A DNA stretch of 64,000 bases from Ruania alkalisoli (GCF_014960965.1 NZ_CP063169.1:405581-469580), one strand, 5' to 3'; counted from the stretch's first letter, positions 27,775 to 36,641 are shown. Notes: generated by a model not told the origin, from the letters alone. Translations and numbers: made by a program.

Positions 27775-28665
27775 TCACGGGAACAGGACCCCAGGACTAA
27801 CCCACAGAAGGTACTGCGTCACCAGGAACCCCACCGCCGGGTTCAACCACAGGAACCGCCGCCACCCGGCCGTCGCGCGCTGCGCGTCAGCATCGCTGAC
27901 GTTCAGATAGGGAGCCGTCGACACCAGGTAGGGAACCACCAGCACGGCCAGCGGTGCCCACGCGCCACCCCAGACCGCCAGCATCACACCCGCCGCCACG
28001 TACAGCCCGGCAGCGATACGCACCGTCGCGGCCGCCCCAGCCCACGTGGCGATCGAGGCGATCCCACCCGCACGATCGGCCAGCACGTCCTGTACCGCCC
28101 CGAATGCGTGTGAGGCCATCGACCAGGCGAAGAATGCGGACAATGCGGCCAGCACGACAGCGTCGAGCTCGATGCCGGAGAGTGCCACGGCGTACACCGC
28201 CGGACTCACGAAATGCGTCGCAGACGTGACTGAATCCAGGCCCGGCCGCTCCTTGAAGCGAAGCAGTGGTGCCGAGTACGCCACCACCGCGAACACACTG
28301 ACGGCGAGCACCAACGTCGCCGGCAACGACCCCAGCACCACCAGAGCCGCAATGAACGGCACCGAGGAGCCCACGGCAGCGATCACCGTGGTGCGATGCA
28401 ATGAGCGTTCCAGGACCACACCGTGCACCCCGCCCTTGCGAGGATTGTGGATGTCGGACTCGTAGTCCCACACGTCGTTGAGGCCGTACATCAGCAGGTT
28501 GTAGGGCACGAGGAAGAAGAGCGTGCCCACGACCATGGTCAACGCTGGAACATCGCCCGCCAGCAGGCAGGCCACCAGGAACGGATATGCCGTGTTGATC
28601 CAGCTGATCGGGCGCGAGGAGGCGAGCACGTGACGCCACGGGAGGACCTGCTGCACCGCGCTCAC
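27775..28665 (-). CDS. crtEb: Lycopene elongase / UbiA-type prenyltransferase
   Basis: A 296-aa integral membrane prenyltransferase, last gene of the carotenoid operon. The GTG start at 28665 overlaps the stop of crtYf (GTGA) and fits the 4-nt overlaps used throughout the operon. The first Asp-rich motif is GLNDVWDYESDIHNPRKG. Seven or more hydrophobic helices follow, as in UbiA enzymes. In C50-carotenoid producers such as Corynebacterium glutamicum the CrtEb homologue adds two dimethylallyl units to lycopene to give flavuxanthin. The neighbouring CrtYe/CrtYf cyclase genes support this role over other UbiA functions. Confidence 0.88.
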   Translation of the reverse strand: MSAVQQVLPWRHVLASSRPISWINTAYPFLVACLLAGDVPALTMVVGTLFFLVPYNLLMYGLNDVWDYESDIHNPRKGGVHGVVLERSLHRTTVIAAVGSSVPFIAALVVLGSLPATLVLAVSVFAVVAYSAPLLRFKERPGLDSVTSATHFVSPAVYAVALSGIELDAVVLAALSAFFAWSMASHAFGAVQDVLADRAGGIASIATWAGAAATVRIAAGLYVAAGVMLAVWGGAWAPLAVLVVPYLVSTAPYLNVSDADAQRATAGWRRFLWLNPAVGFLVTQYLLWVSPGVLFP

Positions 28666-28985
28666 GATGTGTCGTCCGCTCCGCGCCTGGTGCGGCCGTC
28701 CCGTCCCGCTCGCGCGGCGAGCGACCAGAGACCGGGCACCACCATCGCCGCCACGAGTGGCCACGCGAAGTCCTCGATCGGGGCCAGACCCACCCGGACC
28801 CCCACCGTGTGGTCGTCGGCGTACCCGAACAGGTCAGCGGCGATCATCACGTTGTCGAAGACGGCGGTGAGAACCACCAGGACCAGCGCCAGCAGGCCGA
28901 TGTGCCTCCACGGTCCGCGATACGTCAGCGCACAGAACACCGCGGCCAGCGCCAGCACGACCAGGGCGAGTCCCAGGTAGGTCAT
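28662..28985 (-). CDS. crtYf: C50 carotenoid cyclase subunit
   Basis: A 107-aa membrane protein with three hydrophobic helices and the cyclase-domain hallmark GLAPIEDFAWPLVAAMVVPGLW (PxE/D loop). ATG 28985 overlaps the stop of the preceding gene by 4 nt. Heterodimeric cyclases of this class consist of two small subunits, and the partner is directly upstream. In known pathways the pair cyclises flavuxanthin to decaprenoxanthin (epsilon rings) or sarcinaxanthin (gamma rings). Which ring type forms here cannot be read from the sequence by eye. Confidence 0.85.
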   Translation of the reverse strand: MTYLGLALVVLALAAVFCALTYRGPWRHIGLLALVLVVLTAVFDNVMIAADLFGYADDHTVGVRVGLAPIEDFAWPLVAAMVVPGLWSLAARAGRDGRTRRGADDTS

Positions 28986-29305
28986 GAACTTTCCGTCCTG
29001 CTCGTACGCCCGAGAAGTTGCAGCACGATGAGGCTCAGGTAGCACAGGAAGGTGATGAACACGAGCTCCTCCACGGGGAGCTCGGGCAGCACCTCGATGC
29101 CCGTCATCGCCGCGCTCTCACCTCGGTGGTAGAAGCCTGCACCGATGGCGACGACATCCCACACCAGGAAGATCGCCCCAGCTCCGAGCACGGTCGCCGC
29201 AGCACGCACCGGCGCGTGCCAGAACGCGAGTCGCCAACGGGCATCCATCAGCACCAGGCACCCCAGCGGGATCAGCAGGAACAGCAGGTAAAGGTACGGC
29301 GTCAT
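28982..29305 (-). CDS. crtYe: C50 carotenoid cyclase subunit
   Basis: A 107-aa membrane protein starting at ATG 29305, which overlaps the crtI stop by 4 nt. It has three hydrophobic helices (YLYLLFLLIPLGCLVLMD, AAATVLGAGAIFLVWDVVAI, FITFLCYLSLIVLQLL) and the LPVEELVFITF motif with the conserved PxEE. These are typical of the lycopene cyclase domain of the CrtYc/CrtYe half. It should form the active cyclase only with the product of the next gene. Confidence 0.85.
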   Translation of the reverse strand: MTPYLYLLFLLIPLGCLVLMDARWRLAFWHAPVRAAATVLGAGAIFLVWDVVAIGAGFYHRGESAAMTGIEVLPELPVEELVFITFLCYLSLIVLQLLGRTSRTESS

Positions 29306-30882
29306 CGACGTGCCCTGGTGCGCAGAGCGGGAAGCGGTTCCGGTAGTGGGCCGGTGCTGACATCGCCACGCAGGCGCTTGAGTACCAGCTCGGCGCTGAT
29401 GAGGCACATCGGTAGTCCCACACCCGGGATCGTCCCAGATCCGGCGTACAGCAATCCGTCAACGTGCCGGGACGCGTTGCGCGCCCGGAACATGGCGCTC
29501 TGGCGCAACGTGTGGGCAGGGCCGAGCATCGTGCCCCGCCACGCGTGCAGGTCGGCGGCGAAGTCGGCCGGGCCCACGGTCCGGCGCAGGACAACGCGCT
29601 CGCGCAGGTCGGCGACCCCGGCCCGCTCGCCGATCTGATCGAGCATGCGGTCCACAAGCTCCTCGACGGCGGGCGAGCCCTTGCCGTCGAGGCCGCCGTG
29701 GCCCAGGGCCGGGTCCGCGCCCACCGGCACCAGCAGGAACAGGTTCTCGTGGCCGGCGGGTGCGACGTCGTCGTCGGTGGCCGAGGGACGGCAGACGTAG
29801 GCCGAGGGGGTACCCGGGATGCGGCCGGCGTCAATGTCGGCGAACGTGCTTGCCCAGTCCTTGGCAAAGAACAGCGAGTGGTGGGACAGCTGAGGGAGCT
29901 CGCCGCGGATGCCGAGGTAGGCCAGGATGGCGCCCGGGCCTGGGTCGCGGCGGCGCCACCACGCCTCCGGATATGTCTGTAGGTGCTCCGGCAGCAACTG
30001 GGTCTCCAGATGGTGCAGGTCCGCGGCGCCGACCACCACGTCCGCCTCGAGGTGTCGGCGCAGCCCGCGCCGGACGTAGTCCACGCCGCTCACCCGTGCC
30101 CGGCGGGTGCCGGTGGTCGCGATCGCCGTGACCTCAGCACCGGTGTGTAGCTGTGCCCCGTTCTCGGTGGCGAGATCGGCGATGGCCTGGATGAGCCGGG
30201 TGAACCCGCCCATCGGATACTGCACGCCGCCGGTCAGATCGAGCGAACTCATCAGGTGATACATGCTCGGGGCCCGCCGAGGGGAGGTGCCGAGAAACAC
30301 CGCCGGGTATCCGAGGATCTGCTGCAGCGGAACGTTCGCGAACTGTCCTTTCACCTTGGACTCCAGCGAGCGCAGCAGCAGCGTCGCCAGGCGCGGCAGC
30401 CGGCGCAGTACCTCCGGCGTCAGGAACCCACGCAGGTCCGCGAAAGTGGTGTAGAGGAACCGATCCCGGGCAAGCACCTCGGTTTCAGAGGCCGAGTCGA
30501 GATAGGAGCGCAGGCGGACGCCCGCTCCTGGTTCGCGCGCCTCGAACAGGGCCACGTTCTGCTCCACGTCGGCCGCGATCTCGATCGGCTCCGCCTCTCC
30601 CTCGGCGAATATGCGATAGGCGGGGTCCAGTGTGCGAAGGTCGAGTACATCGTTCATGTCCCGCCCCAGCAGCGAGAAGAAGTGGGCGAAGACCTCCGGC
30701 ATCAGATACCAGGAGGGTCCGGTGTCGAATCGGAACCCCTCGACCTCCCACGAGCCAGCGCGTCCGCCGACCTCGCCGTGCCGTTCCAGCACGTGCACCT
30801 CGTGCCCTTCGGCTGCGAGCAGGGCCGCCGTGGCCAGTCCGGAAATCCCACCGCCGATCACCGCCACCACGGAGCCCGTCAT
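29302..30882 (-). CDS. crtI: Phytoene desaturase
   Basis: A 526-aa FAD-dependent desaturase converting phytoene to lycopene. The N-terminus has the dinucleotide-binding motif VIGGGISGLATAALLAAEGHEVHVLE followed by GGRAG and TGPSWYLMPE. The C-terminus has the family signature LLYAGSGTIPGVGLPMCLIS. Length is normal for CrtI. Start and stop both overlap neighbours by 4 nt, so expression is coupled to crtB upstream and crtYe downstream. Confidence 0.95.
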   Translation of the reverse strand: MTGSVVAVIGGGISGLATAALLAAEGHEVHVLERHGEVGGRAGSWEVEGFRFDTGPSWYLMPEVFAHFFSLLGRDMNDVLDLRTLDPAYRIFAEGEAEPIEIAADVEQNVALFEAREPGAGVRLRSYLDSASETEVLARDRFLYTTFADLRGFLTPEVLRRLPRLATLLLRSLESKVKGQFANVPLQQILGYPAVFLGTSPRRAPSMYHLMSSLDLTGGVQYPMGGFTRLIQAIADLATENGAQLHTGAEVTAIATTGTRRARVSGVDYVRRGLRRHLEADVVVGAADLHHLETQLLPEHLQTYPEAWWRRRDPGPGAILAYLGIRGELPQLSHHSLFFAKDWASTFADIDAGRIPGTPSAYVCRPSATDDDVAPAGHENLFLLVPVGADPALGHGGLDGKGSPAVEELVDRMLDQIGERAGVADLRERVVLRRTVGPADFAADLHAWRGTMLGPAHTLRQSAMFRARNASRHVDGLLYAGSGTIPGVGLPMCLISAELVLKRLRGDVSTGPLPEPLPALRTRARR

Positions 30883-31730
30883 GCCCGGGCTCCGATCGCC
30901 GTCACGAGAATGCGGGCCTTCACCGCATCCGGAACGCGGATCCTGCGGCAGAGGATCTCTTCGGCAGGGGTGCGGCGCAGCCGACGGGACAGCTCCGCGA
31001 AGAAGTGATGCGCGGCCAGCACCGCGCGGCGGCTGCGAGGTGGCAGGCCCGCGATGGCCACTCGCGCGGCGGCGAGGTCGGCGTCGATCTCGTCCAGGAA
31101 GGTGTCACGCTCGGCGTCACTCAACCGCGCCACGTCCACCCCGGGCAGGTAGTTGCGCCCGAGGAGGTCCCGGTCCGCGGCCAGATCGCGCAGGAAGTTG
31201 ACCTTCTGGAATGCGGCACCAAGCCTGATCGCGCCGGCTCGCAGACGTTCGTAGGCAGCGTGGTCACAGTCAGTGAACACGCGCAGGCACATCAGGCCCA
31301 CGACCTCCGCGGAGCCGTGTACGTACGCATCGAGTCCGGTCCGGTCGTGATCACGCACGTGCAGATCGCTACGCATCGATGCGAAGAAGGGATCGATCAA
31401 CTCGGCCGTGATGCCGTACCGCCGCGCCGTCCCAGCGAACGCATGCACCACCAGGTTGGCGCTGCGTCCACTCTCGAGGGCAGCCAACACGTCCGCCTGG
31501 AGACCATCGAGCAGGCGCGCGCGGCAGGCGGGATCGAGGGCTGGATCCGGATCGTCGACCAGTTCATCAGCGATGCGCACGAGTGCGTAGATCGTGCGCA
31601 CGTGGGTGCGGTCCGGCTCGCCCAGCAGCGCTGTCGCCCAGCCGAAGGAGGTCGAGTACTGGCGGATCACCACCTGCGCGCTGGCGTGAGCAGCGTCGTC
31701 GTATCGCGTGCGTCCGGTCGCGTCAGTCAT
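30879..31730 (-). CDS. crtB: Phytoene synthase
   Basis: A 283-aa squalene/phytoene synthase family enzyme that condenses two geranylgeranyl diphosphates to phytoene. It shows SFGWATALL near the N-terminus, the first Asp-rich motif RIADELVDD and the second region FLRDLAADRDLLGRNYLPG, which together bind the Mg-diphosphates. ATG 31730 gives the usual length and overlaps the crtE stop by 4 nt; an ATG four codons earlier lies inside crtE and is less likely. Confidence 0.94.
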   Translation of the reverse strand: MTDATGRTRYDDAAHASAQVVIRQYSTSFGWATALLGEPDRTHVRTIYALVRIADELVDDPDPALDPACRARLLDGLQADVLAALESGRSANLVVHAFAGTARRYGITAELIDPFFASMRSDLHVRDHDRTGLDAYVHGSAEVVGLMCLRVFTDCDHAAYERLRAGAIRLGAAFQKVNFLRDLAADRDLLGRNYLPGVDVARLSDAERDTFLDEIDADLAAARVAIAGLPPRSRRAVLAAHHFFAELSRRLRRTPAEEILCRRIRVPDAVKARILVTAIGARA

Positions 31731-32764
31731 GCGGCGCTCCACGCGAGGTCATGGGCGAGCCAGGCAGCGCCGATGAGTTCGGCGCCGGCACTGCCGAGGA
31801 GGATCGCGCGCTCGCGGGCTGCGCGCTCGTGCTGGTCGGCCAGCTGCTCCACACTCGTGCGGGCGCCGCACTCGGTCAGTAGGTGGCGCACTCTCGCCAG
31901 TGCGGCCGTGTCGACGTCGGGATCTCCTACGTGCGGTCGCACCTGGTCCCACGCATCGGTCGTGGCGGCATGGGCGAGTAGGGCGGTCCGCTTGCCTTCG
32001 CGAAGGTCGGAGAGGGGGTTCTTGCCGGTGCTGGTCTCGTCGCCGAACATTCCGCCGAGATCGTCGCGGAGCTGATAGGCGATCCCGAGCAGCCGTCCGA
32101 CCTCTCCGATCTCGGTCACGACCTCCTCATTGGCACCTGCGAGCACCGCACCTGCCTGCAGCGGCAGGGAGAAGGAGTATGCGGCGGTCTTCAACTCCTC
32201 CATCCGGAGCACCTCAGCCACCGGGAGCGAGTCGTCCAGCGTGGCGCGCACATCGGCGAGCTCTCCAGCAGCACTGTCCAGGAGAGCATCGTCCATGAGA
32301 TCGAGCAGTCGTGCGACGCGCTCGGCCGGCGCCCCGCAACGGGCCACCAGCTGGACCGCACCAGCGAGAGCAAGGTCTCCCGCGAGGAGCGCGGCAGCCT
32401 CACCGTAGCGGCGTGCCACATCCGGCGCGGCACCGACACGGGCGCCGTCGTGGGCAAAGGAGCCGGAGATGTTGGGGAGGCCGCGCCTGGTCTGATCGCC
32501 ATCGATCACGTCGTCGTGGATGACGAAGGCCGTGTGCAGCAGTTCCACCGCGGCGCCGATCGTGGCGCTGTGGTCGGCGTCGGCGCCACCACAGGCAACT
32601 GCTCCTGCCTGGACCAGCCGCGGCCGCAGCCGCTTTCCGCCGTCGCTGGCATGTCGGAGCGCCGTCCACAGGTCGTCGGCACCGCGCGCTGCCATGCGGG
32701 CTGCGCGGGAGGCGAAGAAGGCATCGAGCCGTGCCTGGACGGCTGCGTCGTGATCGTGCGTCAT
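31727..32764 (-). CDS. crtE: Geranylgeranyl diphosphate synthase (polyprenyl synthetase)
   Basis: A 345-aa all-helical prenyltransferase. The first Asp-rich motif is in VIHDDVIDGDQTRRG and the second is LRDDLGGMFGDE; GGKRLRPRLV is the usual isopentenyl-binding stretch. The start at 32764 overlaps the idi stop. The frame is open upstream through idi, but the operon-wide 4-nt overlap decides the start. The residues before the first Asp motif suggest a long-chain product, C20 judging from the operon. Confidence 0.92.
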   Translation of the reverse strand: MTHDHDAAVQARLDAFFASRAARMAARGADDLWTALRHASDGGKRLRPRLVQAGAVACGGADADHSATIGAAVELLHTAFVIHDDVIDGDQTRRGLPNISGSFAHDGARVGAAPDVARRYGEAAALLAGDLALAGAVQLVARCGAPAERVARLLDLMDDALLDSAAGELADVRATLDDSLPVAEVLRMEELKTAAYSFSLPLQAGAVLAGANEEVVTEIGEVGRLLGIAYQLRDDLGGMFGDETSTGKNPLSDLREGKRTALLAHAATTDAWDQVRPHVGDPDVDTAALARVRHLLTECGARTSVEQLADQHERAARERAILLGSAGAELIGAAWLAHDLAWSAA

Positions 32765-33291
32765 GATCGCCGCTCCGCGTCCAGCAGTGGCACCTGGAGG
32801 GCCATCCACGGGCTCACGCTCCAAGGTGCGAGCCGAACGAGGTCGACGACGTCCGACCATGGCTCCCACCGCCACGAGACGACCTCGCCCGGGTTGGGTG
32901 CCGGATCGGTACCGACCGTGGCGGTGAACACCGGGCACACCTCGTTCTCGACGATTCCGGAGTCATCCACGGCCCGGTAGCGGAAGTCCGCGACCGCCAT
33001 CCGTATCCCGTCGGCCCGGAACCCGAGCTCGTCACCGGCGCGACGACGAACAGCCGATTCGAGCTCCTCGCCAGGCCGGGGGTGCCCGCACCAGGAGTTG
33101 GTCCACACGCCCGGCCACGCACGCTTGGACAGGGCACGTCGGGTCAGCAGGACATGGCCGTTGACGTCGAAGGCGTAGCACGAGAAGGCCTGGTGCAGCG
33201 GTGTCGATCGATGGTGGCTCTCCTCGCGCGGCGCCGTCCCTCGTGGCCGGCCGTCGTCGTCGAGAAGGATCACGAGGTCCTCGGAATTCAT
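32761..33291 (-). CDS. idi: Isopentenyl-diphosphate delta-isomerase, type I
   Basis: A 176-aa Nudix-fold isomerase that interconverts IPP and DMAPP and so supplies both CrtE and the elongase CrtEb. Catalytic motifs visible are TNSWCGHPRPGEE (active-site Cys) and ENEVCPVF (active-site Glu). It is the first gene of the carotenoid operon. A strong ribosome-binding site (GGAGGGAG) lies 4 nt before the ATG and directly abuts the 27-bp palindrome, so a repressor bound there would block this promoter. Confidence 0.94.
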   Translation of the reverse strand: MNSEDLVILLDDDGRPRGTAPREESHHRSTPLHQAFSCYAFDVNGHVLLTRRALSKRAWPGVWTNSWCGHPRPGEELESAVRRRAGDELGFRADGIRMAVADFRYRAVDDSGIVENEVCPVFTATVGTDPAPNPGEVVSWRWEPWSDVVDLVRLAPWSVSPWMALQVPLLDAERRS

Positions 33292-33329
33292 GACACTCCC
33301 TCCTTATTGCTAGATAATCTAGCAATAAG
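33290..33329 (+). promoter_or_regulatory. MarR operator (perfect 27-bp palindrome) and marR promoter
   Basis: 33303-33329 is a perfect palindrome with 13-bp arms, CTTATTGCTAGAT and ATCTAGCAATAAG, around a central A. On the plus strand -35 ATGACA (33290-33295) and -10 GATAAT (33313-33318) are 17 bp apart, so the palindrome covers the -10 of the MarR gene. On the minus strand it lies about 12 nt before the idi start codon. A MarR dimer bound here would control both directions. The AT-rich palindrome stands out sharply in this GC-rich DNA. Confidence 0.8.
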
Positions 33330-33355
33330 CGTGCTGAGTAAAAAGGGGAGTGCTG

Positions 33356-33880
33356 ATGGGTCGCCGTAGCATCGACGTCATGTCAAGCGAGGGCTACTGG
33401 TATGACGCGAGCGCCGAGGGCACGCAGATCCTCGCGGCGCTGCGGCGATTCCGGGCGGCCGAAGAGCATTTCCGGCGCCAGCTGGTGCGAGATATGGGGA
33501 TGAACATCACCGATGTGGTGGCGATCCGTCACGTAATCGCCGCAGAGCAGGCCGGTGCTGCGCTCACCCCCCGCGACCTCGCCGACCGTCTGGAGATCTC
33601 GACGGCGTCCGTGACCACTTTGCTGGACCGCCTGGCTGGCTATGGGCATCTGGACCGTGTCGCGCACCCCACCGACCGGCGCAAAGTGGTGGTGCGTGCC
33701 ACAGCGCACGCTCACGAGGAGGTGCGCACCCGTCTGGCCGCGATGCACGAGGAGATGGCCCGGATCGCTGCCGGCGTCCCGCCGCACTGCCGGGACGCCG
33801 TCGTGGGCTTCCTCGACGCGATGGCGGGCCACTTTGCCGGAGCTACGGTCCCAGCCGACCACGACCCAGCCGGTACGTGA
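33356..33880 (+). CDS. MarR family regulator of the carotenoid operon
   Basis: A 174-aa winged-helix regulator; ATG 33356 lies 5 nt after AAGGGGAG. The domain includes ITDVVAIRHVIAAEQAG, the recognition helix LEISTASVTTLLDRLAGYGHL and the wing RVAHPTDRRKVVVRATAHAHE, the MarR DxRxK-type signature. It is divergent from idi across the 27-bp palindrome, and MarR genes are commonly placed like this beside C50 carotenoid operons (CrtR type, inactivated by geranylgeranyl diphosphate in C. glutamicum). Ligand here is unknown. Its stop codon directly abuts the convergent GAP-family gene. Confidence 0.9.
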   Translation: MGRRSIDVMSSEGYWYDASAEGTQILAALRRFRAAEEHFRRQLVRDMGMNITDVVAIRHVIAAEQAGAALTPRDLADRLEISTASVTTLLDRLAGYGHLDRVAHPTDRRKVVVRATAHAHEEVRTRLAAMHEEMARIAAGVPPHCRDAVVGFLDAMAGHFAGATVPADHDPAGT

Positions 33881-34609
33881 TCAGCCGATCGATATGCCGA
33901 TCGATTCCAGCAATCCGATCCGGGAGGCGGCATCGCGTAGCAGCAGGAACCCGGCGATGCCCATCACCCAGGCGATGGTCTCGCCCGAGGATTTCGCCAT
34001 CCAGGCCGAGACCCGGATCAGCAACGGTTCGATCAGCCGGCGAGCGGCGATCCGTGCGCCGAGCAGCAGCAGCGCCGGAAGCACCATCACCGCGCAGTAG
34101 CCCGTGAGCAGCAGCACCCGCTGCGCCACCGGCAGGTCGGCGGCGGTGAGCATCCCGACGGCGCCCAGGTAGGGAAGCATGGTGGCCACCTCGAGCGTGG
34201 CCGCCCCGAGCGCCAGCCCCATCAGGGCCGGCAATCCGCCCCGCCCCTCGGCCGAGACCGTGCGCTCCCGCCAGCGGGAGAACCGGCCCGGTGCGGGGCT
34301 GCTGCCGTCCTTCGGCTCTCGCCCGACAAAGAACGCGCCGACGAACAAGACGGCCCCCAAGACGAGTTGCGCGTAGGTGAGCACCGGGGAGTCCTGGTCC
34401 AGCGCCGTCATCAGGGTGTCGGCTCCAGCGAGCAGGAGCAGCCCGACAGCCCAGTAGAAGGCGGCCACGGTCACCAGGAACACCAGTATCCGGCCCGGGC
34501 GTAGCCGCCCCGGGGCGAGCATCAACCAGATCGGGATCAACAAGGTCCCGAAACTGGCGGAGTCCACGAGCGCGAGCACGGCGAGCGTTCCGAGCAGAGG
34601 TGCAGTCAT
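33881..34609 (-). CDS. GAP-family membrane protein
   Basis: A 242-aa protein with six predicted membrane helices. The pattern is LALVDSASFGTLLIPIWLML near the N-terminus, a cytoplasmic basic loop around RFSRWRERTV, then LMGLALGAATLEVATMLPYLGAVG. It is that of the actinobacterial GAP family (sulfolipid-1-addressing protein, Sap), LysE-like transporters related to mycobacterial glycolipid export. ATG 34609 puts the first helix right at the N-terminus. Substrate unknown. It is convergent with marR and divergent from the histidine kinase gene. Confidence 0.75.
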   Translation of the reverse strand: MTAPLLGTLAVLALVDSASFGTLLIPIWLMLAPGRLRPGRILVFLVTVAAFYWAVGLLLLAGADTLMTALDQDSPVLTYAQLVLGAVLFVGAFFVGREPKDGSSPAPGRFSRWRERTVSAEGRGGLPALMGLALGAATLEVATMLPYLGAVGMLTAADLPVAQRVLLLTGYCAVMVLPALLLLGARIAARRLIEPLLIRVSAWMAKSSGETIAWVMGIAGFLLLRDAASRIGLLESIGISIG

Positions 34610-34719
34610 GCCAGCAGCATGCGTGGGCGGGCATCGATGCGGCATCGGCCAGGAGGAGAGGGCGGATCTCATCCTTTCGTCGCATCGGTGCAGGCCCGTC
34701 GTGGCGCAAGAATGGACGG

Positions 34720-35895
34720 ATGCAGCGGTGGATCGAGGTGTGGCGCCGGCGTCTGCGCGGCACGTCGCGACGCCAGGTGGTCACGGAGGCGATGGCCGTG
34801 GCCATCGTCGGTCTTGCACTGCACGGGCTGGGTGTGGGGCCGGTCATCAGCGATGCGCCGTTCGACGTTGCCCCGTTCTGGCACGTCCCGTTGCTGCTCG
34901 CCGGAGCCTTGATCATGCTCGGTAAGCGCCGCCATCCGGTCGCTGCTCTGGGCGCCGGTTTCGTGGTGTTCGCCGCAGATTTGCTCATCGGCGGCAGCCT
35001 CGGCGCGATGCTCGTCCTCATCGACCTGCTGTATACGCTCGCGTTGCACGGGTCCGCGCGTGCTGTCCGGCGCCTCATTGCCCTCACGGCCATGATCATC
35101 GCTGCCGTGACAGTGCTCGGCTGGGCACTGCTGCACGATCTGCGCGCCGGCCTCCTCATCGGCCTGCAGGCGTTCGCCGTGCTGGCGACTCCCACATGGT
35201 GGGGAACCTCGGTCCGGCGGCAATCGGAGCTGGCCGAACTTGCCTCCGCCCGCGCCGCCGACCGTGAACGACTCACCCGGATGGAGCACGAGGAAGCCCT
35301 CCGTGACGAACGCGAGCGGATGGCCCGCGATCTGCACGACGCCGTCGCCGGGAACCTCTCGGCCATCGCCCTGCATGCCGAGGCAGGGCTCACGCGACCG
35401 GTCACGGACCACGGTGCCCGCCGCGCGCTCGAGGCGGTGCGCGCCTCGAGCCTGTCCGCCCTCGCCGAGATGCGCACCATGATCCGGCTGCTCCGCGGCG
35501 GTACCCCGGAACGATCGCCCACCGGCATCAGCGACGGCCGGGCCGTCCGGGAACTGGTGGTGGCGCACCACGGAGCTATCTGCGCTGACCCAGCCGATCT
35601 ACCCCAGCTCCCGACGGCGGTCGATCAGACCGCCTTCCGGCTTCTGCAGGAGGGGCTCACCAATGCGACCAAGCACGGATCGGGTCCGCCGGAGGTGGAG
35701 GTCAGCCTCGCCGGAGGTCACCTGGACCTGTTGCTGCGCAACCCCAGTCCTCCACGCTCGGATCGGGGGAGCGGCATGGGACTGGAGATCATGGCGGAAC
35801 GGGCGTGCGCCGTCGGGGGCTCGTTGACGGTGGGGGAGGATGATGGGGTGTGGACGGTGCGAGCGCGACTGCCGATCGAGGGGGAGGCGGGATGA
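34720..35895 (+). CDS. Sensor histidine kinase, NarL-system type
   Basis: A 391-aa kinase with about four to five membrane helices, a coiled linker (ASARAADRERLTRMEHEEALRDERERMA) and the HisKA_3 phospho-acceptor in RDLHDAVAGNLSAIALHAEAG. The ATPase domain has the N box LLQEGLTNATKHGSG and a shortened G box (SDRGSGMGLEIMAERA). ATG 34720 lies just after a weak GGACGG. Its stop codon overlaps the response regulator start by 4 nt. Signal unknown. Unlike the large kinases at 10 and 25 kb it has a single ordinary kinase unit. Confidence 0.9.
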   Translation: MQRWIEVWRRRLRGTSRRQVVTEAMAVAIVGLALHGLGVGPVISDAPFDVAPFWHVPLLLAGALIMLGKRRHPVAALGAGFVVFAADLLIGGSLGAMLVLIDLLYTLALHGSARAVRRLIALTAMIIAAVTVLGWALLHDLRAGLLIGLQAFAVLATPTWWGTSVRRQSELAELASARAADRERLTRMEHEEALRDERERMARDLHDAVAGNLSAIALHAEAGLTRPVTDHGARRALEAVRASSLSALAEMRTMIRLLRGGTPERSPTGISDGRAVRELVVAHHGAICADPADLPQLPTAVDQTAFRLLQEGLTNATKHGSGPPEVEVSLAGGHLDLLLRNPSPPRSDRGSGMGLEIMAERACAVGGSLTVGEDDGVWTVRARLPIEGEAG

Positions 35896-36551
35896 TCCGC
35901 GTGCTGCTTGCCGATGATCACGCCGCTGTGCGGGCCGGCCTGCGGATGGTGCTGGAGACGGACCCGCAGCTCGAGGTGGTCGGTGAGGCCGCCGACGGGG
36001 AGAGCGCCGTGACGAATGCCCGCGCGCTGCGCCCGGATGTGGTGCTGATGGACATCCGGATGCCGCGCATGGATGGCGTGGCGGCCACCACCCAGATCGT
36101 CCAGGCAGGTATCGCTCAGGTGCTGGTGCTCACCACCTTCGACCTGGACGAGTATGTGGTGGCCGCGTTGCGGGCGGGGGCGGCCGGGTTCCTGTTGAAG
36201 ACCGCCGACGGCGCCACGCTGGTCGACGCGGTGCGCCGGGTGGCCGCGGGGGAGGGTGTGGTGGCGCCGGAGGTGACGCGTACGCTGCTGGACGCCTTCG
36301 TCGGCTCGCGCCCTGGGCCAGGGGAGAGCAGCGGGGGCGAGGCAGACGACGCGCGCTTTCCCGGGCTGACCGTGCGTGAACGGGAAGTGCTCGACTGCCT
36401 CGGGCGTGGCTGGTCGAATCAGGAGATCAGCCGCGCACTGCACATCACCGAGGCGACCACCAAGTCGCATGTCTCCCGGGTGCTCACCAAGCTCGGATGC
36501 CGGTCGCGGGTGCAGGCGGCGATCCTGGCGCGGGAGGGGCTCCGGACGTGA
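35892..36551 (+). CDS. Response regulator, NarL/FixJ family
   Basis: A 219-aa regulator starting at ATG 35892 inside the kinase stop (ATGA). The receiver domain has VLLADDHAAVRAGL (acidic pair), the phospho-acceptor Asp in VVLMDIRMPRMDG, the Thr in VLTTFD and the Lys in FLLKTADG. The LuxR-type output domain is TVREREVLDCLGRGWSNQEISRALHITEATTKSHVSRVL. It is the cognate partner of the kinase upstream. Target genes are not evident. Confidence 0.93.
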   Translation: MIRVLLADDHAAVRAGLRMVLETDPQLEVVGEAADGESAVTNARALRPDVVLMDIRMPRMDGVAATTQIVQAGIAQVLVLTTFDLDEYVVAALRAGAAGFLLKTADGATLVDAVRRVAAGEGVVAPEVTRTLLDAFVGSRPGPGESSGGEADDARFPGLTVREREVLDCLGRGWSNQEISRALHITEATTKSHVSRVLTKLGCRSRVQAAILAREGLRT

Positions 36552-36641
36552 GTGCACCGCTGATGTGCGGGCGAAAATGACCGGTGATGGTCCGGCGAGC
36601 GGGATCCGTTCCGAGTGCTCACGGCTAGGATCAGTGCCCAG

